Assembly: GCA_019638635.1 (NCBI GenBank) | Contig: JAHBTM010000002.1 | Location: 40,914-104,913 of the forward strand | Direction: 5' to 3' | DNA: 64,000 nt | Source of the DNA: Ferruginibacter sp. | GTDB taxonomy: Bacteria; Bacteroidota; Bacteroidia; Chitinophagales; Chitinophagaceae | In this document: in pieces, positions 15,885 to 24,368 of the stretch | Layout: every line of letters begins with the position of its first letter | Numbering within the stretch: position 1 is the first letter of the stretch | The notes under the pieces: model-generated | The model's database searches: none | Seen by the model: the letters and a program-made list of their open reading frames with translations, nothing else | What the model was told of the DNA's origin: nothing | Position numbers and translations under genes: made by a program

Positions 15885-17394
15885 CTGGAAAATGACTTGG
15901 TTCGCCGGGTGGGCAAGTGTGCTGAATCTACTCTTGTTTCACTGGCCATTTTTTCATTTTGTGTTTCAGCATGTTGACCATAGTAGCATGAATGGAATGA
16001 TCATTTTGGTGAGTTTGCTGATCCTGATGCTCCTTGTCAATTTTTTTGTCTTCTTCATCATTTTCTCGCTCTCACAATGGGTGGGCAGAGTACTTCTTGT
16101 GTTATTTTTCATACTAAATTCCATTGCGGTTTATTTTATTAACACCTATGGCATCATCATCGACGAGAGTATGGTTGGTAATGTATTTAATACCAATTTT
16201 GAAGAGTCCAGCAGTTTTTTTTCGATAAAATTGATCGTCTATATTCTTATTCTTGGAGTATTGCCTTCTGTTTATATCCTTAGGGCTACGCTTGAAAAAA
16301 GTTCTTGGAAATCTTTTTTTAAAATCACTTCCTTATCCCTGTTGTTGATTGTTAGCATAGCGTTTGCCAATTCGAAAAATTGGCTATGGATTGATAAAAA
16401 CTCTAAAACCCTTGGTGGACTTGCCATGCCATGGTCGTATTCCGTTAATACCTATTTACACCATTTACATGAGTACCAAAAAAATAAAAAGGAAATACTT
16501 CTACCTAACGCATTTATTACAGATAGTTCAAAATCTATTGTAGTGCTGGTTATTGGAGAATCTGCCAGAAGCAATAACTTTTCATTATACGGCTATGAAA
16601 AGAACACCAACCCCTTGTTGTCGCAAACAAAAAACCTTTTCCATTTCAAAGCCAAATCCTGTGCCACCTACACTACCGCAGGCATCAAATGTATCCTGGA
16701 GCATACCAGTACTGATGAATTGTACGAAATTTTGCCCAACTATCTTTATCGAAACAATGTGGAGGTAATATGGCGAAGCACCAATTGGGGTGAACCACCC
16801 GTTCATATTAAAAACTATCAGGGGAAGAAAGACCTTCAGCGAGATTGTTTAGGGGACTCTTGTAACTACGACGCCATTTTATTGAAAGGGCTTCAGGAAC
16901 AAATTGAATCCAGTTCCAAAAACAAGTTGCTGGTAGTACTCCATTCCAACACCAGTCACGGCCCTACGTACAGTAAAAGATATCCTCCTCAATTTGAAAT
17001 ATTTAAGCCGGTTTGCAACAGTGTTGAGTTGAGCAATTGTTCCAATGCAGAGTTAATGAATGCATATGACAACACGATAGTGTACACCGATTATTTATTG
17101 CATCAGATAATAGAAAAATTAAAGCAGATGCCGCAATATAACAGCTGTATGTTGTTTGTATCCGACCATGGTGAGTCATTGGGAGAGAAAAACCTGTACA
17201 TGCATGGTGTGCCAATTAGCATAGCCCCCAGAGAACAATACGAAATCCCCTTTCTTGTATGGCTATCAGAACATAATCCTAAACAATTAAAATCGCTGTC
17301 TGAATTATCGCAAAATCATGTATTCCACAGTGTATTGGATTTTCTGGGTATTCAAAGTCCGGTTTACAAAGAAGATATGAGCATATTCAAATAA
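15865..17394 (+). CDS. Lipid A phosphoethanolamine transferase (EptA/MCR family)
   Basis: A 509-residue inner-membrane enzyme of the EptA/MCR type, which transfers phosphoethanolamine from phosphatidylethanolamine to lipid A phosphates in the periplasm and lowers the negative surface charge. Residues 1-180 hold about five membrane helices. The soluble sulfatase-like domain has VIGESARSNNFSLYGYEKNT (nucleophile region, about 231-250), SCATYTTAGIKCIL, LHSNTSHGPTYSKRYP (about 356-371) and VSDHGESLGEKNLYMHGVP (about 432-450), the zinc-binding Asp-His, Glu and His set. The nucleophile position is Ser rather than the usual Thr. The ATG at 15865 overlaps PAP2 by 20 bp; a second ATG at 15892 starts just after it. 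The PAP2-EptA order resembles the lpxE-eptA pair of Helicobacter. Confidence 0.88.
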   Translation: MFILKNNWKMTWFAGWASVLNLLLFHWPFFHFVFQHVDHSSMNGMIILVSLLILMLLVNFFVFFIIFSLSQWVGRVLLVLFFILNSIAVYFINTYGIIIDESMVGNVFNTNFEESSSFFSIKLIVYILILGVLPSVYILRATLEKSSWKSFFKITSLSLLLIVSIAFANSKNWLWIDKNSKTLGGLAMPWSYSVNTYLHHLHEYQKNKKEILLPNAFITDSSKSIVVLVIGESARSNNFSLYGYEKNTNPLLSQTKNLFHFKAKSCATYTTAGIKCILEHTSTDELYEILPNYLYRNNVEVIWRSTNWGEPPVHIKNYQGKKDLQRDCLGDSCNYDAILLKGLQEQIESSSKNKLLVVLHSNTSHGPTYSKRYPPQFEIFKPVCNSVELSNCSNAELMNAYDNTIVYTDYLLHQIIEKLKQMPQYNSCMLFVSDHGESLGEKNLYMHGVPISIAPREQYEIPFLVWLSEHNPKQLKSLSELSQNHVFHSVLDFLGIQSPVYKEDMSIFK

Positions 17395-17936
17395 TGGTTG
17401 ATTGCATGTATCAAATTTCATTAAACAACCTATTGCTTTTATAATTCACTCTGCTGTGTTTATAGTAATATAATCACTCGTAGCATTGATTTTTTGAATT
17501 GCATTATCCATGACATATTTATTTTATTTTGGCATGGATGATTTCCGCTACGCTCCAATTCAATCTTGAATTAAATTTGGTCTTTGATTACAAATGCTAC
17601 ATTGTCCGCTTAAATAGGAAATTGTATGAATACCTTCTGAACGTATGCCTAAAGAGTTACCCATTACTTACTCGTATTTGTGTAATCAATGTTATGGTGG
17701 TAATTTCGAAGCCTCAATTGCTGATTATGCAACACTTGGGCATCAGCAACCCCACTTCTTAAAGGCTACGTCTTTTTGCACATCAAACCTACTCTCACGT
17801 TATCCCCCCTTCACCAGATGCACGCTCCCATGCACCACCCTAAAAGACTGATTCCCCCATCCTTATCAGATAACCTCCCCGTATTTAGCCGGACGTAATT
17901 AATGGCCTTTTAATAGGGGCACTTAATCAAATCCTT
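17395..17936. other. Long intergenic region without a supported gene
   Basis: About 540 bp between the EptA-like gene and the promoter of the DUF2723 gene. Two short overlapping reading frames (17529-17762 and 17645-17851) have no recognisable similarity and no start context. I see no strong hairpin or RNA gene. It may be decayed coding sequence. Confidence 0.45.
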
Positions 17937-17944
17937 TATATTTG
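17937..17944 (+). promoter_or_regulatory. -7 element of the DUF2723 gene
   Basis: TATATTTG at 17937-17944 matches TAnnTTTG and lies 22 nt before the ATG at 17967. The TTG at 17958 would be too close to the transcript start to be preferred. No clear -33 TTG. Confidence 0.5.
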
Positions 17945-17966
17945 CCCACTTATAATATTGTACTAT

Positions 17967-20900
17967 ATGAGTTTTAACCGTATGAACAATATCACCGGCT
18001 GGGTGGTATTCCTGATTGCATCCTGCGTGTATATTCTTACCATGGAAGCCACCGGCAGCTTATGGGATTGTGGCGAGTTTGCTTCCTGTGCCTATAAATT
18101 GCAAATTCCCCACCCCCCGGGCGCTCCACTGTTTGTACTAATCGGACGTTTGTTCATGATTCCTTTCGATCCGCACACCGCCGCAACCGGTATTAACCTC
18201 ATGAGCTCCCTCGCCAGCTCCTTCACCATCCTCTTCCTGTACTGGAGCATCACCCACTTTGGCGTGAAACTCTCCGGTAAATCAAGAAACGAACTGGATA
18301 GTACCAGCATCTTCACCATCCTTGCAGCAGGTGCCGTAGGCGCCCTCGCCTATACGTTTTCGGATTCTTTCTGGTACAGCGCCGTAGAAGGTGAAGTGTA
18401 CGCCCTGTCCTCTTTCTTCACCGCCATCGTTTTCTGGGCTATCCTGAAATGGGAACAAAATGTTACAGAAGAAGAAGCTCAAGGTATTAAAGGCCATTTC
18501 ACCAAGGCCGACCGCTGGATCATCCTCATCTTTTACCTGATGGGCTTATCCATCGGTGTTCACTTGTTGAACTTACTGACCCTACCCGCCATCGTTATTG
18601 TGTATTATTTTAAACGATACAACGTTACCCGCTGGGGAACCCTGATCGCTTTCCTCATTGGTTGCATAATCACCGGTGTGGTTCAAAAAGCCGTCATCCA
18701 ATGGAGCATCAACTGGGCCGCCTCGATGGATGTGCTGTTTAAAAACAGTTTCGGTATGCCTTTCTTTGCCGGCTTCACCTTCCTGTTTGTTTTACTCGGA
18801 TTACTCATTTTCTGGGGCCTGCGCGTGGCCAATAAAAATAACTGGAACTTCCTGAAACTCGGCTTGTGGAGCTTCGCCTTCATGCTCGTCGGCTACTCCA
18901 GTTACCTCACTACCATGATCAGAAGCAGCGCCGATCCGGTCATCGATATGTATAACGTGGATAACCCCGTTACCCTCGTAGGATACCTCAGCCGCGAACA
19001 ATATGGCGATTGGCCCATCCTGTTTGGACATGATTTTACCGACCCCATTGAAGATACCAAAGTAACGGATACGTATATACGCACTGAATCCGGCTACGAA
19101 AAGAAAGGCCGTAAAATGGAATATGTGTACGCCGATCAGGATAAACATTTCTTCCCCAGAATGTGGGACCAAAGCAACGACCAGGGACGCGCCGATTATT
19201 ACGCCGCGTATCTCGATATCGGTAAAGACGAACAAGGCAATTGGGAAAGAAAACCAACCATGAGCGAAAACATTGCCTTCTTCTGGGATTATCAACTGAA
19301 CTGGATGTACTGGCGCTATTTCCTCTGGAACTTCGCCGGTAAACAAAATGATGTACAAGGTGTGTACATGAACAACGTGCGCGACGGAAACTGGAAAACC
19401 GGTATCGGCTTCCTCGACGCCATCCGCCTCGGCAATCAGAATAACCTGCCCGATAGCCTTAAAAATAACAAAGCCAACAACAACCTCTTCGCACTGCCGC
19501 TCATCCTCGGATTGCTCGGCATGTTCTATCAGTATAAAAAAGATAAAAAAGATTTCCTCATCGTAGGCCTCTTATTCTTCTTCACCGGCGTGGCCATTTG
19601 TATCTACCTCAACCAGGCCGGCTTTCAACCCAGAGAACGCGATTATGCCTTCTCCGGCTCCTTCTATGCCTTTGCATTCTGGATCGGACTCGGTGTATTC
19701 TTCGTACGCGATTTATTGAATAAAGGAATGAAAAACCTCAAAGCGTCTGCGTATGTGGCCGCCGCCGTGTGCATGCTCGCCGTGCCTTTACTGATGGCCA
19801 GTGTGGAATGGGATGATCACGACCGTAGCAAGAAAACCCTCGCACGCGACCTGGCCATTAACTACCTCGAAAGTTGCGCCCCTAACGCCATCGTGATTTC
19901 CTTCGGCGATAACGATACCTATCCGCTCTGGTACGCTCAGGAAGTGGAAGGCATTCGTCCGGATATACGTGTCATCAACTCCAGCCTGCTGGGTACCGAC
20001 TGGTACATCAACCAACTTCGGTATAAGTTGAATGAGAGTGCGCCCATCGACCCTATATGGACCAAGGAACAAATTGAAGGACCCACACGCGATATCATTT
20101 ACTACGCACCGCGCCCCGGCGTAAACCCGGATCAATATATGGATCTCGCCTACATGATGAAAAATTATGCCGGCAGCGATGACCAGGCCAAAATGGAACG
20201 CGCTCGCGATGGCAGCTTCCTGAATGTGTTCCCTAACAAGAAAGTATTTATTCCGGTTGACAGGGAAAAAGTGCTGAAGAATGGCACCGTAAACGCCGAT
20301 GATGAAATTTTGCCTGCATTGAGTTTCGAAATTCCTAAAAATGCATTGTTCAAAAATGATGCAGCTATTTTAAATATCATTGCGGCTAACAATTGGGAAC
20401 GCCCCATCTATTTCACTTCAGTGTATGGTGAACTCGGTTTTGGAGATTATCTGCGTCAGGATGGTATGACCCACCGCCTCGTGCCCGTAGCCAACAGCGA
20501 TGTGAACCACGAACGCGTGGCTGATGTGATGCTGAACAAATTCAAATTTGGAAATGCAGGCACACCGGGCGTGTACTTCGATGAAGAAAACCGCAGGCAC
20601 CTGAACGGAATCCGCCTCGCCTACGCACAGGCCGCAGGCTCACTGGCCGATGCCGGTAAACTCGAGAATGCACGCAAACTGTTGAACAAATATGATCAAT
20701 CCGTTGCAGAAGAAAATCTGCCCTATGCCATGGTGAGTAGAAATCAACAACACAACACCATCTCCCTGCAGTTCCTCTATGCCGCGTATAAAGCCAACGA
20801 TACGGCGCTTATTAAAAAGGTCAGTAGCCAGTTGCAAAAAGATATGGAACAACAACAGGCGTATTATCAATCACTGCCCGACAGAATGCGGGATGCATTG

Positions 20901-21038
20901 GCATACGAAGAAGAACGCAACGACGGATTACTGCGCGCCCTCTTCAGCCTCGAACAACAATTTAAACAAATGAATGCTCAACCCAATGTAGAAACCCAGG
21001 GCAACATTCAAACAGCACCGGTAACCGACAGTAATTAA
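17967..21038 (+). CDS. DUF2723 (TMEM260-like) GT-C membrane glycosyltransferase, putative protein O-mannosyltransferase
   Basis: A 1023-residue polytopic protein. The first helix and loop carry YILTMEATGSLWDCGEF (about residues 22-38), whose Asp/Glu pair matches the catalytic first-loop motif of GT-C glycosyltransferases, followed by HPPGAPLF. About a dozen helices follow (to about residue 630), then a large soluble C-terminal region (about 640-1000) with SFGDNDTYPLWY and WERPIYFTSVYG, the conserved signature of the DUF2723 family in Bacteroidota, and helical repeat-like segments near residues 870-970. The human relative TMEM260 is an O-mannosyltransferase; by analogy this enzyme may use a lipid-linked sugar to glycosylate exported proteins. 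The region is richer in G+C than its neighbours. A strong terminator follows. Confidence 0.85.
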   Translation: MSFNRMNNITGWVVFLIASCVYILTMEATGSLWDCGEFASCAYKLQIPHPPGAPLFVLIGRLFMIPFDPHTAATGINLMSSLASSFTILFLYWSITHFGVKLSGKSRNELDSTSIFTILAAGAVGALAYTFSDSFWYSAVEGEVYALSSFFTAIVFWAILKWEQNVTEEEAQGIKGHFTKADRWIILIFYLMGLSIGVHLLNLLTLPAIVIVYYFKRYNVTRWGTLIAFLIGCIITGVVQKAVIQWSINWAASMDVLFKNSFGMPFFAGFTFLFVLLGLLIFWGLRVANKNNWNFLKLGLWSFAFMLVGYSSYLTTMIRSSADPVIDMYNVDNPVTLVGYLSREQYGDWPILFGHDFTDPIEDTKVTDTYIRTESGYEKKGRKMEYVYADQDKHFFPRMWDQSNDQGRADYYAAYLDIGKDEQGNWERKPTMSENIAFFWDYQLNWMYWRYFLWNFAGKQNDVQGVYMNNVRDGNWKTGIGFLDAIRLGNQNNLPDSLKNNKANNNLFALPLILGLLGMFYQYKKDKKDFLIVGLLFFFTGVAICIYLNQAGFQPRERDYAFSGSFYAFAFWIGLGVFFVRDLLNKGMKNLKASAYVAAAVCMLAVPLLMASVEWDDHDRSKKTLARDLAINYLESCAPNAIVISFGDNDTYPLWYAQEVEGIRPDIRVINSSLLGTDWYINQLRYKLNESAPIDPIWTKEQIEGPTRDIIYYAPRPGVNPDQYMDLAYMMKNYAGSDDQAKMERARDGSFLNVFPNKKVFIPVDREKVLKNGTVNADDEILPALSFEIPKNALFKNDAAILNIIAANNWERPIYFTSVYGELGFGDYLRQDGMTHRLVPVANSDVNHERVADVMLNKFKFGNAGTPGVYFDEENRRHLNGIRLAYAQAAGSLADAGKLENARKLLNKYDQSVAEENLPYAMVSRNQQHNTISLQFLYAAYKANDTALIKKVSSQLQKDMEQQQAYYQSLPDRMRDALAYEEERNDGLLRALFSLEQQFKQMNAQPNVETQGNIQTAPVTDSN

Positions 21039-21062
21039 CGGTTACGCATAAACGAAATAATG

Positions 21063-21090
21063 AAGGCACCGTATTAAGGTGCCTTTTTTT
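21063..21090 (+). terminator. Terminator after the DUF2723 gene
   Basis: AAGGCACC / GGTGCCTT with a 7-nt loop, followed by a T run, 24 nt after the stop. Confidence 0.88.
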
Positions 21091-21140
21091 ATAAGTGTAA
21101 TCTCAGATGCTTAAGTATCTCTGAAAGCATGTGTAGTATT

Positions 21141-21236
21141 GGGGCGTTCCCCCCGTCAAGAACGGGGGTCGTGCTTTCCGTTGCATCCGCCTCCGGCGGT
21201 TCCACTTCAATCACTAACGCGGGGCTTACGGTCACC
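21141..21236. repeat. Structured intergenic repeat element with two hairpins inside a closing stem
   Basis: The segment opens GGGGCGTTCC and closes AACGCGGGGC; GCGTT (21144-21148) can pair with AACGC (21216-21220). Inside lie two perfect hairpins: CCCCCGT/ACGGGGG (21150-21156 and 21162-21168) and CCGCC/GGCGG (21187-21191 and 21195-21199), separated by the single strand TCGTGCTTTCCGTTGCAT. Sequences of this layout (GGGCGTT..., hairpin, CGTGC/CGGGCTTTCCG, hairpin, CACTTCAATCACTAACGC) recur between genes in many Bacteroidota genomes as I remember them. Copy number here cannot be checked from one window. Confidence 0.6.
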
Positions 21237-21296
21237 GAATGTATTTCTAACTGAATTAAAAAATTATCCCTTGGTTAGTGCCGGATAAAAGAAAGC

Positions 21297-21322
21297 AAAA
21301 AAAAGCAGCTTTAAAAGCTGCT
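21297..21322 (-). terminator. Terminator after the cold-shock protein gene
   Basis: On the minus strand AGCAGCTTTTAAAGCTGCT (21304-21322) forms a near-perfect palindromic hairpin followed by an unbroken T run, 10 nt after the csp stop. Confidence 0.85.
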
Positions 21323-21331
21323 CTTTCTGAA

Positions 21332-21523
21332 TTAACGTTGTAAACTGACATTCACGGCGTTCAGTCCTCTGTTCCCAACTTCTGTATCGTACGTTACCAT
21401 GTCGTTTTCCTGAATTTCTTCTTTTAATCCTGTTACATGAACAAAAACTTCTTGTCCATCTTCGCCTTTAATAAAACCAAATCCTTTGGTTGTGTTAAAG
21501 AACTTTACTGTTCCTTTTTTCAT
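21332..21523 (-). CDS. Cold-shock domain protein (CspA family)
   Basis: A 63-residue single cold-shock domain starting MKKGTVKFFNTTKGFGFIKG, with RNP1 (KGFGFI) and RNP2 (VFVHV) RNA-binding motifs. It acts as an RNA chaperone that melts structure in mRNA. I choose the ATG at 21523 because the alternative start six codons upstream is a GTG and the family normally begins at MKxGTVKFFN. A candidate promoter about 150 nt upstream would leave a long 5' leader, as is usual for csp genes controlled by leader structure. Confidence 0.92.
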   Translation of the reverse strand: MKKGTVKFFNTTKGFGFIKGEDGQEVFVHVTGLKEEIQENDMVTYDTEVGNRGLNAVNVSLQR

Positions 21524-21676
21524 TGTGTTGTTTTTTGCCACTTGCGTGGGCTTGATTTTAATAATTTCGTTCCACCTGTGTTGTGGTGAATGACGCTTGA
21601 TTAAAAAATTGTGAATCTAAACTTAAAGTATTGGTGATACTATACGATTGAGAACTCAATCTTCTGATGAAGGATA

Positions 21677-21684
21677 CAAATGTA
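21677..21684 (-). promoter_or_regulatory. Candidate -7 element of the cold-shock gene
   Basis: On the minus strand TACATTTG (21677-21684) fits TAnnTTTG and would give a leader of about 150 nt before the csp ATG. No -33 TTTG at the usual distance. Confidence 0.4.
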
Positions 21685-21739
21685 CACTTCATTTTCCGTA
21701 ATTCCTAATTAAATTTCATTTTACGTGACCATTCAACGG

Positions 21740-21964
21740 TATTCTATGCATCTTCTACCTTCATCCCTAAGCTGTACCGTTTTGCGGCTTGGCGTAATGG
21801 AGGATTTTTAGCACAAAAGTTCAATCGAAGAACAGCACTTGAACCTACCACAAAACTGTCATACGAAGCCTTTCACCCGCCATTAAGCCAAACCGCTGTT
21901 ATCGCTTCGGTGTTCTTTTTCGTCTGTTGGTTTATCGGTCGTTTGGGTCTTGCGTTGGGTCAGG
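21740..21964. other. Noncoding left flank of the defence island
   Basis: Sequence from about TTCTACCTTCATCCC to the left hairpin contains no gene. Its style (GCGGCTTGGCGTAATGGAGG ... ACAAAACTGTCATACGAAGC ... AAGCCAAACCGCTGTTATC) resembles noncoding stretches that I recall beside accessory genes in other Bacteroidota. That resemblance is from memory, not a search. Confidence 0.4.
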
Positions 21965-22023
21965 CACACTCTTTGCCAAACATAGGTTTTAGCGTTGGCT
22001 TGAGTGCCTTGGCAATGTGTGTG
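21952..22023. repeat. Long imperfect hairpin at the 3' end of the defence operon
   Basis: Arms CACACTCTTTGCCAA (21965-21979) and TTGGCAATGTGTGTG (22009-22023) pair at 13 of 15 positions around a 29-nt loop. GCGTTGG occurs just before the first arm (21952-21958) and again in the loop (21992-21998). It ends 16 nt beyond the AIPR stop codon. There is no T run, so it is not a classic terminator, although it could protect or end the operon transcript. A related structure lies at the other end of the operon (31631-31719). Confidence 0.6.
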
Positions 22024-22039
22024 GTTGTTAGCGAGGGCA

Positions 22040-24361
22040 TTATCTAAATCCATACTTCTCTACTGTTTTTAAGTTAAGTCTGGCTAGAAACTTATTTCTA
22101 TCAGTTAGTGTCATTTTGCCTTCTAAAAGGTCGGCCATAAAACGATACTTATACGCATCAAGCCGTTTATTTTTTTTATCCCATTGTACAATTCTTTCAA
22201 TAAGGTCAATCGTTATTTCAACTTCTTCAATTTTTTTACTATTGTCCTCAATAAAGAAATCATCCATATCAAAAAATAATTCTGGATTAACTTCTGCAAC
22301 AATATTAAGAATGGCTTCTCCTTGATTCCTTTCTATGTCTGTAATTGTTCTATTGTTTCTAATTTTACTGCTTAAAGTAGAAGCCATATCATACTGATAT
22401 TGGGTAAGATTTTGAGTCTCTCTTCCCCAGTCTTCTATTTTCTTCCAAGTTTTTCCGTGTATTGATTTTAATCTATTTAATGAAGCTTCAATCTCCGCTT
22501 TTTGGGTTTCATCTTCAGTTAGCTTTTTTCTTTTTTCAGTCAATTTATTTTCCAAGTCGGATTTTAAACTTTCAAGATCAATCTCAAAACTTTCATTTTT
22601 AATTGCATTCCAACATTCCTCTTTTTTTGCCCACTCTCCATATAAAGAGCCAGGGGCTTTAGTTTTGATGTAATCCTCTATTTTAGACATCACCTCGTGT
22701 AATTTAGATTTTAAAGTATCGCTTAGCGATTGATGTTTCCAGATTTTGTATAAATCAAGTTTGTAGTTCAATTTATAACCTAACCAAGCTAATGAATAAG
22801 GAACTGTTATATAACGCATATCTCCAATTGCGTTCGGTTTTACACCATATACTTTTTCAGCAGATGAAAATAAAATAGCTTTTGCAATAGCATCTTCAAA
22901 CCAAATATTGTCTGGTTTAAAACTAAAATTATAATTCAGAAATTGAGCGTAATTTTTCTGACTACCTCTAACGACAATATGAGGTCCAATTACTAACTTT
23001 TTACCATTATATACTTCCTCGTATGAGTTAATAAACTTTGCTAAAGATTCTTTTGTGAACATCTGACTTCTTGGATTCTGCTTGTCAAATTGTTTTCGCT
23101 TTGATGGTGTAATACCAAATCGAATTCGCTCATTTTTATACTGACCTCTTGAACGCTCAAAAAACCAACGTGTTTGAGTAGTTTCACCTGAAATTGGCGG
23201 TGCCCAAATAGTCCTTGAGAGTTTTTCAATTAAAACGTGATTTTCTTTGTTAGAACTTAAATCAGAAGCAGAAACTCTATTTTGAGTGTTAGCATATTCT
23301 GCAATACGACCAACTATTTCAGAAAAATTCTCTCTATTTTTTACAATAGTAAGTTTAACAGGAACAAATACATTACTTATATCAACTTTATCTTTTTTCC
23401 AAGTATGATAAACTGATGCTGTAGTTTGTCCACCATTTACAATTTGAAAATCCTTTACTTGGGCAATAGCTTTACCTTGATTGTTTGGCAAATCTGTAAT
23501 GGTAACTTCTTCGGCAGTAGCTGCGATGCCATTATTAAATGCCATAAACATATGCTGCTCTTTCAAAATAGTATTTCGAATTCCTTTATTTATTTTACCT
23601 GTGAATTGAAGAAATGAACGAACATTTTGCTCCAGAAGTCTAGCTCCATATTGTTCATAAATATCTGCTAAGGCAAGACCTGGGATAATCGCAAGCCAAG
23701 ATTGATAATCAGAATTTTCGCTTTCATTGACAATACAAGGTACTTTATATCCAGCTACTTCAAAGTTAATTTCAATAGGTACTCTGGATTTATCTGAAAG
23801 GTTAAAAAGGTAGTTTATATCAATTGTTCTGTAAAAAATAGTATAACCAGCTATTGTGTCAGAAATTTTCACATCTGATTTTACCTCACCATTCGTTATT
23901 AAAAATATGTTTACTCTGGTTAGATATTCTTTAACCTCAGGAACATTAGCTAGAGTTTGAGCAAGATCAAATATTTCAGAACTTTCCTCTATTTCGTTCA
24001 CATAATCCTTGTAAATAGCATTTCTAAAGAATTTTACTGCTCTTTCAATTGTTTTGTCTGCATCACTCTTTGTAACACTTTGAATGGTGGAATCAGCATT
24101 GTATATAGTTACAAACAAATCAAGTGTTTCGTAATTTTCATAAAGAGAGTAGCCATTAATTTTATGTTCAACACCTCTTTTACTAATCTTTTCATCAAAG
24201 CAAACACGATAATTTTCTGTTTCTCCTGCTTCGGATAAATACGATAGGGCTAACTCTGTAAAAATCTGTTCTGGGTTTGTTCCTTCTTCCTCAGAAATAA
24301 GACTTGCGTTAATTTCCTCCTGAATGTCTATATAGAACTTTTGTAATTCTTTGTTTTCCAT
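22040..24361 (-). CDS. AIPR (abortive infection phage resistance) family protein, last gene of defence operon
   Basis: A 773-residue protein of the AIPR family (PF10592). The family core is visible around residues 265-330: FMAFNNGIAATAEEV, then KDFQIVNGGQTTASVYHTW (the NNGI and GGQTT signature). The C-terminal third is rich in charged coiled-coil-like sequence (for example ESLKSDLENKLTEKRKKLTE). Named for phage-resistance plasmid genes, the family travels with methylase-linked defence operons; its biochemical role is unsettled. The start is taken as the ATG at 24361 (MENKELQKFYIDIQEE), 7 nt after the stop of the DUF4420 gene; a longer frame would overlap that gene by 65 nt. A+T-rich like the rest of the island. 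Confidence 0.85.
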   Translation of the reverse strand: MENKELQKFYIDIQEEINASLISEEEGTNPEQIFTELALSYLSEAGETENYRVCFDEKISKRGVEHKINGYSLYENYETLDLFVTIYNADSTIQSVTKSDADKTIERAVKFFRNAIYKDYVNEIEESSEIFDLAQTLANVPEVKEYLTRVNIFLITNGEVKSDVKISDTIAGYTIFYRTIDINYLFNLSDKSRVPIEINFEVAGYKVPCIVNESENSDYQSWLAIIPGLALADIYEQYGARLLEQNVRSFLQFTGKINKGIRNTILKEQHMFMAFNNGIAATAEEVTITDLPNNQGKAIAQVKDFQIVNGGQTTASVYHTWKKDKVDISNVFVPVKLTIVKNRENFSEIVGRIAEYANTQNRVSASDLSSNKENHVLIEKLSRTIWAPPISGETTQTRWFFERSRGQYKNERIRFGITPSKRKQFDKQNPRSQMFTKESLAKFINSYEEVYNGKKLVIGPHIVVRGSQKNYAQFLNYNFSFKPDNIWFEDAIAKAILFSSAEKVYGVKPNAIGDMRYITVPYSLAWLGYKLNYKLDLYKIWKHQSLSDTLKSKLHEVMSKIEDYIKTKAPGSLYGEWAKKEECWNAIKNESFEIDLESLKSDLENKLTEKRKKLTEDETQKAEIEASLNRLKSIHGKTWKKIEDWGRETQNLTQYQYDMASTLSSKIRNNRTITDIERNQGEAILNIVAEVNPELFFDMDDFFIEDNSKKIEEVEITIDLIERIVQWDKKNKRLDAYKYRFMADLLEGKMTLTDRNKFLARLNLKTVEKYGFR

Positions 24362-24368
24362 AAAAATG

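Noticed and set aside
17529-17851. Two short overlapping reading frames between the EptA-like and DUF2723 genes
   Set aside because: No recognisable domain, composition or start context; no support beyond chance open frames.
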